Source: Chelydra serpentina (Eukaryota; Chordata; Testudines; Chelydridae). From it: a DNA stretch of 64,000 nt. Each line of letters opens with the position of its first letter. Position 1 is the stretch's first letter. Location: assembly GCA_037349315.1 (NCBI GenBank), contig JBAIAC010000018.1:12028001-12092000 (forward strand), read 5' to 3'. The notes beneath the pieces are model-generated. The model searched no databases and was not told the DNA's origin. It saw only the letters and a list, made by a program, of their open reading frames with translations. The translations under genes were made by a program, and so were the position numbers. This document shows, one piece after another, positions 44,457 to 56,994 of this stretch.

Positions 44457-47063
44457 AGTCCTTGTTTAACTACACATGTCACAAGAGGGGGAGGAGTAGC
44501 TTACTCCCCCTTTTTTCCCCTCCATAGGTACATAGGCAACATGGCCCAGATCCTAAAGGTATGTAGGCTCCTAACTTCCATGGAAGCTACCTTTGAGTAC
44601 CTGGGCCTATGTCCCTGTTAATATATGAAAGACTTTTTTTTTTTTTTGCAAGATCCTCCAAGTGATGCATATGTGTATTATGGGAAAACCCAACGCCAGA
44701 AACTGTGACTTAGTGAAGTGTCACCCTTCCTCGTTCACCTCTGGACACCCCTTGTACCCGATGGAACCCCAAGGAGACCCATATTTATTTTTTTCCAATT
44801 TATTTTGCCCCACTCTCAAAGCCCTGTGTTGCAGCCATAGTCACAGTATGGAGATGACAATATGTAGGCCCCAGGTCTCAAGAGGCTAACTCCAGCTCTC
44901 CTTTCCTAGATGTTCAGAGGACAAGATATAGGTAGGGTTGCTAGAGAGACTGAGAATGCCTGTGGGGAGGGTTCCTTACCCAGGATCTGATGGTTTGGTT
45001 GAGCCCCAAGTTCTGTGTTCCTCGTCTTTTTGCTTATATTACTCTGGCTTGATTTGTGTTTACAAAAGTTGTCTTCTGCCTGTTCCGTTCAGTGATGTCA
45101 CCTTTCACAATGGGATTCCCTTCACAGCCTATCAACTCACCAGGCTCTCTAACTATCCAGCCTGGTTTCTCTAACGGAGGAGCAGGCTGCTCCCATAGCA
45201 CTCCAGCTTGCCAGCAACCCACAAATGGAACGTGTTAACACTGAACACAAAGAGACTTGCAAAAGGTAGCCTGTTAAACACTGCTTCAGCTAAGAAAGGG
45301 AGGGAACATTTGGGTTCACCGAATAGTGATTTTTTGGAGCTCTGTATTGGAGGCTGGGGAATGGGTGAAATGGTACTTAAAGTTCAAACAACCATCTGAG
45401 CTGAATAAAAGGGACATATGAAAAAAAAATGAAACAGCCAGTTGGGGGGAGGGGGGGGGGACACTCAAAAAGGAGGTCAGGGTGATACAGTAAAGATCAT
45501 AAAGGCCCACATGTATACATTGTTGGTTTTTTTCAAATACAAGAATTGATGCTTTGAACAAATTTGTAGGTTTAGAAGGATTTTTTAGTAGCTAAATTCA
45601 GTCATTTGGAAATAACCAATACACAGAGGCCCCGCATACTTTGAACACAAAAGTGGGAATACACAGCCCTGCAATAAGCATGAATACATTTAACAATTTC
45701 CACTGTCCCAACAGCATCTGAGTACTAATAGAATTATTATAGTGTTATGAAACTAATCTTGTACCTTTCCATGTGCAAATAATGATGATTTTGGGTTTTA
45801 GACCAAGGATTGAAAAGGATATAGGTTATATCCATTTAACCTTAGGTAGTTCTTTTCCATCATAAAAATGTTCGTAATATTCGAGCTAAAATAGGCTTTC
45901 GGGGCTGGTTATAAGATGTCCAAACTGACATGTGGCCAGAGTCTGCTTTTATGTGAACTGATATAAATCCAGAGTAATTCTGCTGACTTCAATTGAAAGG
46001 CATGAAGCTAGTCAGATTTGTAAAGTTATAAATGTGCACATGTTTACAGGATTGGACCTAATTATTTTCACTCTATTACAATTCTATTTTAAAGCTAGTT
46101 TCACTTATTTTATTATTTATTAGCACAAATGTACTCTGTAAGCTATCATCAGTCTAATTAATTCCTGGGCTTTTACTAATATTAGCGTGAGACCTTATTT
46201 CTCTGTTTGAATAAGCTGAACTTGCTATTATCATCTGGGTTAACCAGTGAATAATGTTCTCTAGTGTCTTTGTTTTATTATTTCTTAAATAATCTTCCAG
46301 AGCAGAAATTATTTAAAAAAAACTTTCCAGAAAGAAAAAACAAAATAAATATAGATATGAAACCATCAAATCTCTTTAGAACACTACAAGCAAGAATGAC
46401 TAACCAAGCACTGCAAATACATTTTATCTGTTGAAATATTTAAATCCAATTATCACATGCAGAAAAAAAAACTCTTTCCATTAAATGTATATTAATCCCC
46501 GTCTAAAAAGGGCATACAAGCATAGTTCTTCTTTGTTAATGTCCAATGGTGAAGTTTTGTGTTGATTTGTTCTGTACAATATCCTTCTAAAAATAAATAA
46601 ATAATTTTCTAACCAAGAAATATAATACTAGCAGTTGGACTGATGCCATCTTATTCCCTATAGAAGACCAGGTGGAACCTTTTAGAATGCACCTGGGACA
46701 CAAATGGTTATGATTTAGAAGAAAACATATTGGTTTCCTCCCAAAAGACTACTTTGATTACAAATCAATCCACTTGAAATCACCTTTTATATGTGATGGT
46801 TCAATAATCTTCAGGAATAACAAAGAGTGCATAATTCAAGTTATCATTGCAGAATTCTTTAAAATGTGCACAGAATTGACAGTGATGGTGCTTTTAAGAA
46901 CTCTAGCTGATCTTAGGAATCAAAAAGAAACAATGCTGATATGTGACCTCTCCACAAAGAGTTGCTGGAAGACCACAGCAAAGGAGAGATTAATTTTATC
47001 AAAGACAAGATCCCCCCTCCCCAAACAGTAAATTATTATTAATTTAGAAGAATAAGAGTAATC
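44457..47063. other. Intronic sequence, nothing recognised
   Basis: No supported exon. Short homopolymer runs occur (poly-T near 44636-44649; A and G runs near 45420-45460). Confidence 0.5.
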
Positions 47064-47585
47064 ATTTGCACTTATATAGCAAATTTTCATCTGAAGATCT
47101 CAAAGCACTTTAGAAATACTGGCAATTATTATTATAGATAAGATTTTGTCAGAGAGGTCTTGGATTCCTTGACTTTAAGATGTCTGCAAAGTTCTTCAGC
47201 TTCAGCCCCAGGCAGCAGAGTTCAGGGATGGACTGCCACCTCCACCCCCAACTCACCTCAGCGGGCCACCCAAACTGTGGGTCAGTGTCAATAGCTCCAC
47301 ATTACATTGTAATACTTTATTGTAAAATTGCAGCACATTTTTGTTGCCGTGACTTTGATTTTGTATATTTTTATCATGACGGTTCACTAAATTTTGCCTA
47401 ATTTTACCATGACAAAATTGTATCCATAATTATTATTATCCTCCTTAATGTAACTGATGGGCAAACAGGCACGGAAAGAGTAAGTGACTCCCCTAAACTC
47501 ACAAATGAGCCAGTGCCATATTAGAATACAGGACTGCTACTTCCAAGTCTTTTGCTCCCACTACTAGATAAACCACGGTGCCTCC
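47064..47585 (-). repeat. MIR-type SINE split by a MITE
   Basis: The left piece (tttgcacttatatagcaaat, caaagcactttagaaata) and right piece (attattatcctcctta, gcacggaaagagtaagtgac, aatacaggactgctacttcc) together follow the reverse of an amniote MIR-like SINE. The break lies inside the attattatta stretch and is filled by 47142-47418. Confidence 0.6.
47142..47418. mobile_element. MITE nested in MIR
   Basis: The ends gattttgtca and tgacaaaat are inverted, and the interior has ccgtgactttgattttgtat and ttatcatgacggttcac pieces typical of a common reptilian hAT-like MITE, from recall. Its position inside the MIR dates it as younger than the MIR. Confidence 0.55.
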
Positions 47586-48169
47586 TTTGATCATTTACTC
47601 CCTTGAATTTCTTGAGAAAAACTGTGAGCTTTACAGAACACTCCCTTCTCCACTTTATTGTAAAAATATACCAGGGATGCCCATTTTATTATAAAATTAT
47701 TTTACTGACTTTCTAAGATGGTCTAGAGTCTATGGAAAACAAAAAAACAACATCCTAAGTACACCCATCCAACTCAAAGATAAAACTTAGTGATTTTGCA
47801 CTTGCTTTAATTATCTTGTTGCTTAGTTTATTTTTGAAAGTATTTGTTCCTCTTGAAGAGGGAACTATAACAGTTTATATTAAGCCTCTTTACCGGCTGC
47901 TCCAAAGTGCAGGACGAAGGCTCATTTTAAGGTGTTGTTCGCTCTGGGGTTTAAAATAACTCTTTGATGGGCAGGAAGAAAATAAATCTGTTCTAGAGCA
48001 AAATCCACAGAAATCACAGACCTAAAGGCTAGTCTACACACAAGAGAGATGTACCAGGATTCGATGCCTGCAATGCTGGCAAAACACTTCATCTCCATAT
48101 TCAGAAACGCTTCCAGGGTTGCACAAGCATTGCCAGTACAGTTACAATAACACCAGCTCTACACAAGTA

Positions 48170-49155
48170 TTGTCAATGGCTCTGCAAACATTGGTTCACT
48201 TCTGAGGACCTTCAAAATATGGAACAATATTTCTAGAAATGGAGGCTCAAACCAAACCCTGGAAAAACAATAATGAGTGCATTTCATCTTGATAAGAAGA
48301 GTGCCAAAAACACTGAAAGTAGATTTCTGTGGCAAAAATGTGCAACACGATTACACTTCAACATATCTTGGAGTGAAACGTGACCGCACCCTCTCCTTCC
48401 ATGGTCATCTTGAGAAGGTAGCTGCAAAGATAAAAACGAGAGCCAAAATAATCCAGAAACTAGCAGGTACAACCTGGGGTGCATCAGAATCAGTGTTGCG
48501 AACATCTGCAATAGCACTTGTAGATTCAGTAGCTGAACATTGTGCAGCGATATGGAGCGGATGCAGCCACACACAACTTGTGGATAGCCAGCTAAATATA
48601 GCGATGTGGTGCATCACGGGACTCCAACACCATGGCTACCCGTCCTGTCTAACATCACTCCTCCCCCGCCCAATACACCAAACTGCTGCAACATTGCGCA
48701 AAGCTCAGCAAATCCAGGAAAACAGATGTCTTCCTATTCACAAAGACCTTGACAATGCCGCTCCCGCCCTTCCCCCTCAACGTCTTAAGTCCTGCAAGCC
48801 TTTCTGGGAACATTCATTTAGCCTCATGCAATCAGGCTATGATCAGAAGGAGGCTTGGAAAGCAGATTGGGCTAAACAATACTTAAAAAATAAGCACCTT
48901 GTGCCAGATCCCACGCAGAAGGTTCCTGGGTTTGACCTTCCAAGGTCATCTTAGTCAACTCTGAACCGAATTCGAACCAACCATGGTAGATACGGATATC
49001 TAATGCACAAATGGAAAATCAAGGACTCCCCGGTGTGCAAGCGTGGTTCCCCAGGATGGACCATCGAACATATCACTATCTACTGCCCAATTTATAAATA
49101 TGAAGGAGGCATTACTGCAATAAATTCTGCTACTCCTGCTCGATCAACTTGAGGT
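48170..49155 (+). pseudogene. LINE RT C-terminal relic (jockey/L2-like)
   Basis: Reading starts near ggaggctcaaaccaaaccc (RLKPNPGK). The 225-codon frame at 48277-48954 has YLGVKRDRTLSFHGHLEK, IIQKLAGTTWGA, LRTSAIALVDSVAEHC and LNIAMWCITG. After a stop the reading resumes with LNRIRTNHGRYGY and CPIYKYEGG to about 49150. These are the thumb and C-terminal regions of a jockey/L2-type non-LTR retrotransposon; in the intact family they follow the RT core. The catalytic core is not in the window, so this is a 5'-truncated dead copy. Confidence 0.75.
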
Positions 49156-52129
49156 GAAATCATAGTTGCTGCTCTACACCAGCCATACTAAAGAAGAAGA
49201 GACTTCACACATGCCATGCTCTTGTAAACTGCCATCATACTGCCATCAGTTGTATAACAAGTCTTCCTACAACAGGCTGGCACAGATTCTTGGGCATAAA
49301 GCATCCACTGAGCCTTTCATGGAACTGACAGCACTGGAGCATCTTTTGGTATGGTGCTGGAGGGGCAAGAGTTGAATGAGGATAGCCTGATGCCTGCAGA
49401 GAACAACCAGTTGGCAGCATGGGGACTCTCCAACACATGTATAGTGGTCTTTATCATAATGATTTCACTCTCTTGTACGTATGCACATGGGGCACAGGCT
49501 GGAGAACAGGGAACACTGCACCAGGAGCTTAGAGAGACTATCCTTTCTGTCCTCTTTGTGAGGGTGCACAGGGGGAAAGGGAGGATAAGTGCTCACATAC
49601 GGTGGTGATGGGTTTGGTATAAGAACTTAAATAGAATAAAAGGTGTAAGCATAACCTGTACTAGAAGAGTGCAGGTCTTCGCTGCCTTCTAGTGGCCAAT
49701 CCTTTTGAGTTATCCATGTGGTTCTAGTCATAAAGGCTTTTGACTTTAGCACTGAAGGTCCTGCATTAAAACCCCACTAATGACCCAAGAGGGGTGTTGA
49801 TACACAAGGAGCCCTACACCAACTAGACCCGGCATCATGCCCTGCTGGCACAATGAGCACTACAGAATCTGGCCTTTAGTCTATACTCAGATGGATCTAG
49901 TACTCTTGCAGCCTGTATTTGTACATGATCTAATAAAACTTACCCCTCTGCAATGTAAGCTAGCAGCTTATTTACCATTCCAGTCACCAAAATATATGGT
50001 AACATTCTGCCCTCATGGGTGTGCACAACTGTCCATCACTCTGATAGGAGTCACATATCTCAGAGCAGATTTTTCCCCTTGGCAATTAAAAGCATCCTTC
50101 TGGTTTCAAAACTACTTTCCTCCCCCTTCATTTTATAAGATTTTCTTTTAAAAGCAGTTTTCTGCTGAACACATCAAACAATATTGTCCAAAATATCGCT
50201 AAATACAGTATGCAGAGAATGAATAATGTTTCCCTTGGTTATGGAAAAAATCCCATTTATGAGCTAACACTTTAAAATATACTTGCAGATTTGGTGTGAC
50301 CTGTTGTTTTTCCTCTACGTTGCCATATATAGAGAAGAACAGCAAGAATAAACAGAAGGGTGGAATAAACGGAACTTTGGTTAAAGATAGCATAACTTGC
50401 AAATGGCAGAGCAGCCGAGGACCACGAGTGATGCAGGTGAAGATGATCTGTTTATTCTCTTCCCTCTTCCTCCTGTGCGTTTTAGTTATTGCACTTGTAC
50501 CATTGGCCCCTATAACTGTAATTCACAATGACACCTTGGTATCTCAGAAGGGGGGAGGCAATTTTATGAAGCTATAGACTCCACTTACTATGTAAAAGTA
50601 AGTGAAAAGGGAGCACTTGAGAGTCAGTCTGTCATAACATCCTCCTGAGACCAAGAGACCAATAGTAACTGGGTATGAGGCCTTGGCCATAATTTCATAG
50701 CATAAATCAAATATTCGCAGCCCACAGTAAATATTAGGTCAGACAGTCTGATTATACGTAGGCTTCCCCAACAACTCCAAGCTGTCCACTGCTTTCCCTC
50801 CAAGGCTGTCTTGCTATGTTGCCATGGTCTGGCTCTCAGCCTACCCTGGGCACATACCCATTACACAACATGAAAAACTGCATAGATGGACTTACTGCTG
50901 CTCTGAGAATTTACACTGAATGTTGTATAATGAATTATACTGCTTTGAGAAGAAAATATGCCTCTCAGAGCAGCTGTTCTCTGATCCCTTCCAGCTTCTT
51001 TAGCTGAATATGTTCCTCAGCTGAGCTTGTGCATTATGGCCATGGAAGGGCTGAAGGAGGCTACCCAATAGGATGCAGATACTCCTTTCTCCCCTGCATG
51101 GCCCAAATCTACACCTTCCACAGAGCATTTGTGAGTTTTTGTTCCATTTCACAGCCGAGGGGAGCACACGCGCCAAAGGTCAGCTTCTCCAAAATGGGAT
51201 CCCTGAGTCCCTTTTCAAAAGACCCTTTTCCTCCCGTGTTTACTGGAAGTGTATTTATTTTTAATATGAAGCATTTAGAGACACATTGGCCCAGATCTTC
51301 AAAGGTATTTAGGTTCCTAAGTTCCACTGAAATCATACTGGGCCACTGTGACTTCAGATGTACACGTACAGCACACATGAACTGCACGATAATCCACAAC
51401 CAAAGCCAGAGTATGAATCTTAATGTTTAAAGAAGATTGTTTAAAGTATAGGGGCCTAATTTTGAATGTGGGGGCCTCAATCTGTCTTCACTTTTTACAT
51501 CTGCAAATATTTGCATAAATTGTAGAAAGCCCTAATATCATAGGATCCATAGTATTTTCATACTTGTGATTTTCTCTTTTCTCCCTAAGATTAAGGCAGT
51601 TTTTTGCTGTTACTACTTAATTATGTATGATCAGAAGCAGGTCACACTATAGGCTGGAACTATTTAAAGTTATGCTATGTGTTGTTTTTACTGTTTTTTT
51701 ATTTCAAAATTTTTAAAACATTTTATGCCAAAGAACGGCAAAAACATTCCCATGAAAGCAAAAAGAGAGAGAGAAAAAAAGAAAGAAACAAACCCATAGA
51801 CTGGGATGCGGAAACATGATCAGCAAAAAACTCCCTTTAATAAAAAAAAGAAACTGTTCAGCTTCCCCAGCATAACAGTAATAACCTATAAACGTATTCA
51901 GTCACATAATTTTTGCATAAATAGATTTATAGTGCTTGACTCCCCCACCTCATTTGGAAGGCCATTCTATCTTTGATTCACAAATTCCTCCATGACATAA
52001 TACAGTACCACTCTACATTTTTTAGATGAAACCCTGGCCCAGTGAAAGCAGTGGCAAAGCTCACACGATCCACTTTTATCTTAAGCTTTTCCTACATTTA
52101 TCCACTCCTCTCTCTCTCTCTTCCAGCAA
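49156..52129. other. Intronic sequence, mostly unrecognised
   Basis: No exon supported. 49703-49790 has a decayed tRNA-like pattern (ggttctagtcataaaggc, then tcctgcattaaaacccc), possibly a SINE head, but box B is too degraded to be sure. 51755-51790 is purine-rich simple sequence. Confidence 0.45.
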
Positions 52130-52287
52130 CCTCAAGCTGAATTAAACTGAACCGAATTAAGTCCGCTTTAATTTTAATTGAGGGTGTTCAAACAGGGGTT
52201 GAGTAAGGTTTAACTAATTCACTTCATATTCACACCTTTAGTTAATTCAGATTAATTTTCCTGCCTCCGTATAGACAAACCCTGAGA
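52130..52287. repeat. Probable MITE (aattaa-rich)
   Basis: Left aagctgaattaaactgaacc and right gttaattcagattaat form loose inverted pieces, and ccgtatagacaaaccctg resembles the end of a widespread reptile DNA element. Boundaries uncertain. Confidence 0.4.
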
Positions 52288-52487
52288 CACCTATTGAGCA
52301 TGCTGAGAATGACTGTAGTTTCCGAGACTGTAATTTCACCATCACCAAAACAAAAAAGCCTTAGGCCAGACTCTGCCTCTTTTCTATGGGTTAGCACTGC
52401 TCCCTGTTCTACCCTACTTTAAACCCCTGGGATTATCTGCAAGTATGCCGTCTCTAGGCTGCCAAGAAATCTCCACTGAGTTCAGTA

Positions 52488-52605
52488 ATCACTCCAAGCC
52501 TGATTCTGCCATCCTTGTGAGTGCTTGCTATGTGAGTAGTTCCATTGATTCCATAGCAAGCTACTGTTGAACGTGAATGGGGGTGGCAGAATCTGTCTCT
52601 GATTG
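52488..52605. repeat. Foldback repeat (old MITE)
   Basis: agcctgattctgccatcctt and ggtggcagaatctgtct are inverted, as are ttgctatgtgagtagt and ccatagcaagctact in part. It belongs with the other palindromic debris. Confidence 0.45.
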
Positions 52606-53154
52606 AGCCATATTTTTCAAAACTTGTTGTATAAATTGCACCCACAGATATTGCACACAGAAAACCTACAATTGCATGTACACGTAATGGCCCGTCTAGA
52701 CACACACAATCATCCTGTTTGCATGAGCAAATATAAGCTGTGTGGGCAAGTGAACGTTTTGCATGGGGAGTTTAGGCAGTCTGCTTTAAAAACCTGACTC
52801 AACACGTTTCATTTTTATCATGGTCTCACAAATTGTCTCTTTCCTTAACTGGGCACAGCTCTCAGACTTTGCTTTTGATTCTAATAGGAAAACTTGACGG
52901 CAGCTACAAGCTTTCAAAAAGCAAGCCTACAAGATTACATTAACTAGAGTACATTTTTTTCTAATAGTTTGCTGCAGCTTTAGTTTTATGAGAAAGGAGG
53001 AGCTCTTCCAGCCCATATTACTCTACCTGTCCTTACCATCTTCCTAAATGAGGTTGGTAATCAGATTGCCATTCTGTTGAAGACTTCTAGGAAACCTAGC
53101 AGGGTAATCAACTGAAATGATTAAGGGGGGAAAAAATCCCTTTATACACTGGCA

Positions 53155-53409
53155 TTCATAGATTCATAGATTCTAGGGCTGGAAGGGACCTCGAGAGGTC
53201 ATCGAGTCCAGCCCCCTGCCCTCATGGCAGGACCAATTACTGTCTAGACCATCCCTGATAGACATTTATCTAACCTACTCTTAAATATCTCCAGAGATGG
53301 AGATTCCACAACCGCCCTGGGCAGTTTATTCCAGTGTTTAACCACCCTGACAGTTAGGAACTTTTTCCTAATGTCCAACCTAAACCTCCCTTGCTGCAGT
53401 TTAAGCCCA
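53155..53409 (-). mobile_element. CR1 LINE 3' tail fragment
   Basis: Near-identical to 32532-32788. It runs from tcatagattctagggctgg to ccctccttgctgcagttt-type sequence in plus orientation, and holds only the 3' untranslated region and the last codons of ORF2. Confidence 0.9.
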
Positions 53410-56400
53410 ATTCATGAAAGGGCTGTAACTAGTGCTATGAGTAATAGAGCTGTGTATTAAAAATAAAAAAAAATTGTTCAAAAAGCACAATAACCTGAAC
53501 AGAGCAATTCTATTATTCTATCTGGTGACCTACAAAGGCATTTAGAGAATAGCTATGGTTAGCCAAGCTGACTTCCAAAGCTAGCTGGTTATTACAGTAT
53601 TGAGCATAACAGCAAATCACTGCAGTGTTCAATCCTGCAGCTAACTAGCTTGGCTGGCTGCAGCAAGTTAATTTACAAGGGAATCAGAAAGAGCACTGCT
53701 GCATCCCATAGTAATGCCACTGCTTTAGCATCATAGTCAGTAGAATGTAGCACCAGTCAGTTCAATGTACCAACATTTAACTGGAGAAAAGCTCAGTAGA
53801 ACTTTGACTAAACCAAACTGAACATATCCAAGCTTTAAAGACTTCAGGTGGGAAAGAAGCGTATCATTATAAACAGACGATTCAATTCTGTTTATCATAC
53901 AAAGGGTAATACAAGGGTCAAATGACAATTAAATAGCTATTCAGGCCCTTCTTGAAAGCTGAAGTTAAAAAAAATTCTAAATTTGTTTGACAAAGCAGAG
54001 TTCAGTAAGATGTAATCCAAGACTTTTAAAGACCTTATTAATAAAACATATAGGACCAAATTACCATTTGGTGCAATACCGCTGAAGTCAATAGAGTTAC
54101 ACATGAGATGAATTTGTTGCATACTGTTGTCAATCATCCTTCCTTTAATCATCCTTATGTTTCATTCCCCCCACAGCGAAGAGATTTAAAAGGTCACATC
54201 TTAGCCAATAAAATCATGTATGTGTACTATGGGGAAAAACAGTAACCTTAAGCAGTCATCCAAAAGTGACAACAGATTACCCAGAAGGTTGCATACTACT
54301 GCACATCAAAGGTCATCTGTGCCGAGGAACTGGAATCAAAAAATCAGTGAAAGTATGAAAGAGGAAATAAAAGCATTGTCAGAAAAAAACTAACATTAAG
54401 GAAGAGAATTGCATTCACAAAACAGCTGATGCAGAGCCATCAAGGAGATAAGTACCTCTGGGAGCTGGGATAAGATACCACACTGCTGGATTTTTAAATA
54501 GGGGAAATTATTCTGATATTTTCTATATCATTCCATACTTTCCTTCGGGATTCCCCAAACCTGCAAGCATTAATTCATCTCCCCTTATTTTTACTTCTTT
54601 AGTTTCTGTAGGACTACTTCATTGTGGTCGTAATAAAGAATACATACCCTGCTGATGTCAATTTCTGGATTCTTAATCTCTGAAATTGGACTTTTCCACT
54701 ATTCTTTCAGTCTCATTAGTTGTAATACTCCAGGAAACAATCTTAATGGAACACTGACAATTAGAAATGTGCTGCTGTTCTGCCTATACTGTATATCCTA
54801 CTTCAGCTGCTGGCACTGTACCTTAAGACAAACCCTAGGCTTTTAGGAGAACAAAAATAGCACTGGTATGCAAAGAAAATACATTGGTTTCATGCACCCA
54901 TACCAATATCACAATAAATCTGATGCATATATTATATAAGAACATTAGTATCTGTAAAGTACAATTATTTCACAATAAGAACTATGAATTATAAACAGAG
55001 TTGGACAAACTGGAACTGTACATCCCTGAGAAACCTGGCCTACAGACTGAGCATGCTTACATACAACAGTACAGGAGCAAACTTGATAGCTTGACTGTAG
55101 AAAATAGCACAGTGAACTGGGAGGCACTTCTAATGCCAAACCATGGGGATCTCTGACACTGGAATGGAGAATCAAGGTGATATGATTGCAGAAACAGCAC
55201 AAAATAGCTGCAGATGGCAGAAGAGTGAAGAAAGAGGATCTTGAGAATTATGGTGGTGTCCAGAGACTGGAAATGATTTCAAGCTACAGGTATCTGAACA
55301 CACAGGGCAAAGGTGGGAAAATGTGAGAAAATGAGGGGGAAAAGAACAAAAGAACATAAAAAAATACCCTCTCATGCAAAAAAGGGAAAGGAAAAAGAAA
55401 ACTAAACTCAACTTCGGTTTGGCCACTGGAGATTCTGTCAGCTACCCAGGGATTCAAGTAATTGAACTTAGCTAAAGGTTCCAGAAAAACAGAATAATGA
55501 CAAATAAACAAGCTTTTTATAGTTAACCTATAAATACACATAATGCAAGTGCTGTATATAATAGAAGTTAGACATGGAAAAGACCTGTTATGTTACCACA
55601 TAGTCCATCCTTTTGACAGTGCAGAATTAAACAGACATAGGGTACATAGACATTCGGGACTAGACTGGGTAGCCAAGTCTCATTTGTACAATATTGTAAA
55701 ACAAGGGCTAAGTAAAAAATGACACATTTATTCAGGTCTTTCTTGGAAGTTTAACTTAAATATTTTTCAGTGACTGTTGGCCAAACTGAGCACATGCAGT
55801 AAGATTTAATGATAGCTCCAAGTCTTTTGAAGGACACTCTTAATAAAATGGATAGGGCCAAATTAATCTCTGCTGTATGGGACAACTCATGTAAGTGCTC
55901 ACCATCATGCATATCGAATGCACAATCTAGCACTTACAAGGATGTATGACATTTCATATAAAAAATTCCTATTTATCTTGATTTTTATGTTTTCTTATGT
56001 TCACTTACTGTTAATGATTCCATTATAACCCTACTACTTGCTGCAGTTTGATTTTTTAAAAATCAGTCAGGTTAAAAAAATTGCAGGCTAAAAATAGCAA
56101 GATCAATTTTGGAAAAGCTAATGTTGTTTCACCATGAAAGAAACTGTACCTGCCTCAGAAATGGGTGTACTACACTTACATTTTGAAGGTTAATAAGATA
56201 TTTTTAAAACGTTATAGGAACATTAAACAACTGCACGGAATTTCACCCACTATGTTATATAAAAGCTGTTTGTAACATTGCTATGTTTAGCCATCACATA
56301 CCGAGCTGCAGTACCCAGCTAAGACTGACTCATCCTGTGTTTTTACATTTTTCAGCTTCCCTTCAATCTACCAGTAACCCTCAGAAAGTGGAGGTTAACC

Positions 56401-56849
56401 ATAAAAACTTTTTTCTCCCACAGACACTTTTAGCGTTTTAATTCAGTGTTATTCTTGTGTCAGACTACTTTATTGTACAAATGCCACCAGACAATTCCTA
56501 CTTTCACTTAAATCAGTAATGCTGTATCTTAATACTATTTAGGGCCAGATTCTGATAATCTTATACTGATACGCTGACACTCTTATATATGCCAAGTAGC
56601 ATCCTACTACACAAGTAGTCTCACTGAAGACAACTCATGGAGTAAGGCACTACTCAACATGAGTAGGGGTATACAGATTTACGTGCTTTGCTGAATATGA
56701 TGACAGCATCCTCTAGCAAAGAGTTCCACAGGTTGACTGTGCATTGTGTTACAAGTCAACATACTGATTTTTTTTTACAGACATACTAATTTTTTTAAAG
56801 ATTCCTAACAATTGGGAAATAGATTATATCTAATCAAAAATAAATGTGT
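53410..56849. other. Intronic sequence, ancient repeats only
   Basis: No exon supported. 56540-56700 (gggccagattctgataatct, then ctactcaacatgagtagggg) is another member of the old foldback family. Confidence 0.5.
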
Positions 56850-56857
56850 CCTGCTAG

Positions 56858-56986
56858 CAGGGGCACTGGAACAATTTTTATAGTGGGGGTGCTGGTGATG
56901 GAAACCATGGAAACCATGTATTTGGTGTTTGTTATTACTACTTCAAGCGAAGGGGTGCGACAGCACCCCAAGCTCCAGCACCACTG
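56858..56986. mobile_element. Small hAT MITE with 8-bp duplication
   Basis: Flanked by cctgctag at 56850-56857 and 56987-56994. The ends caggggcactggaac and (reverse complement of the right) cagtggtgctggagc are inverted. Length 129 bases. Confidence 0.85.
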
Positions 56987-56994
56987 CCTGCTAG

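Noticed and set aside
49703..49790. Possible tRNA gene or SINE head
   Set aside because: Box A is partly visible but box B and the acceptor stem are too decayed; kept only as a remark.
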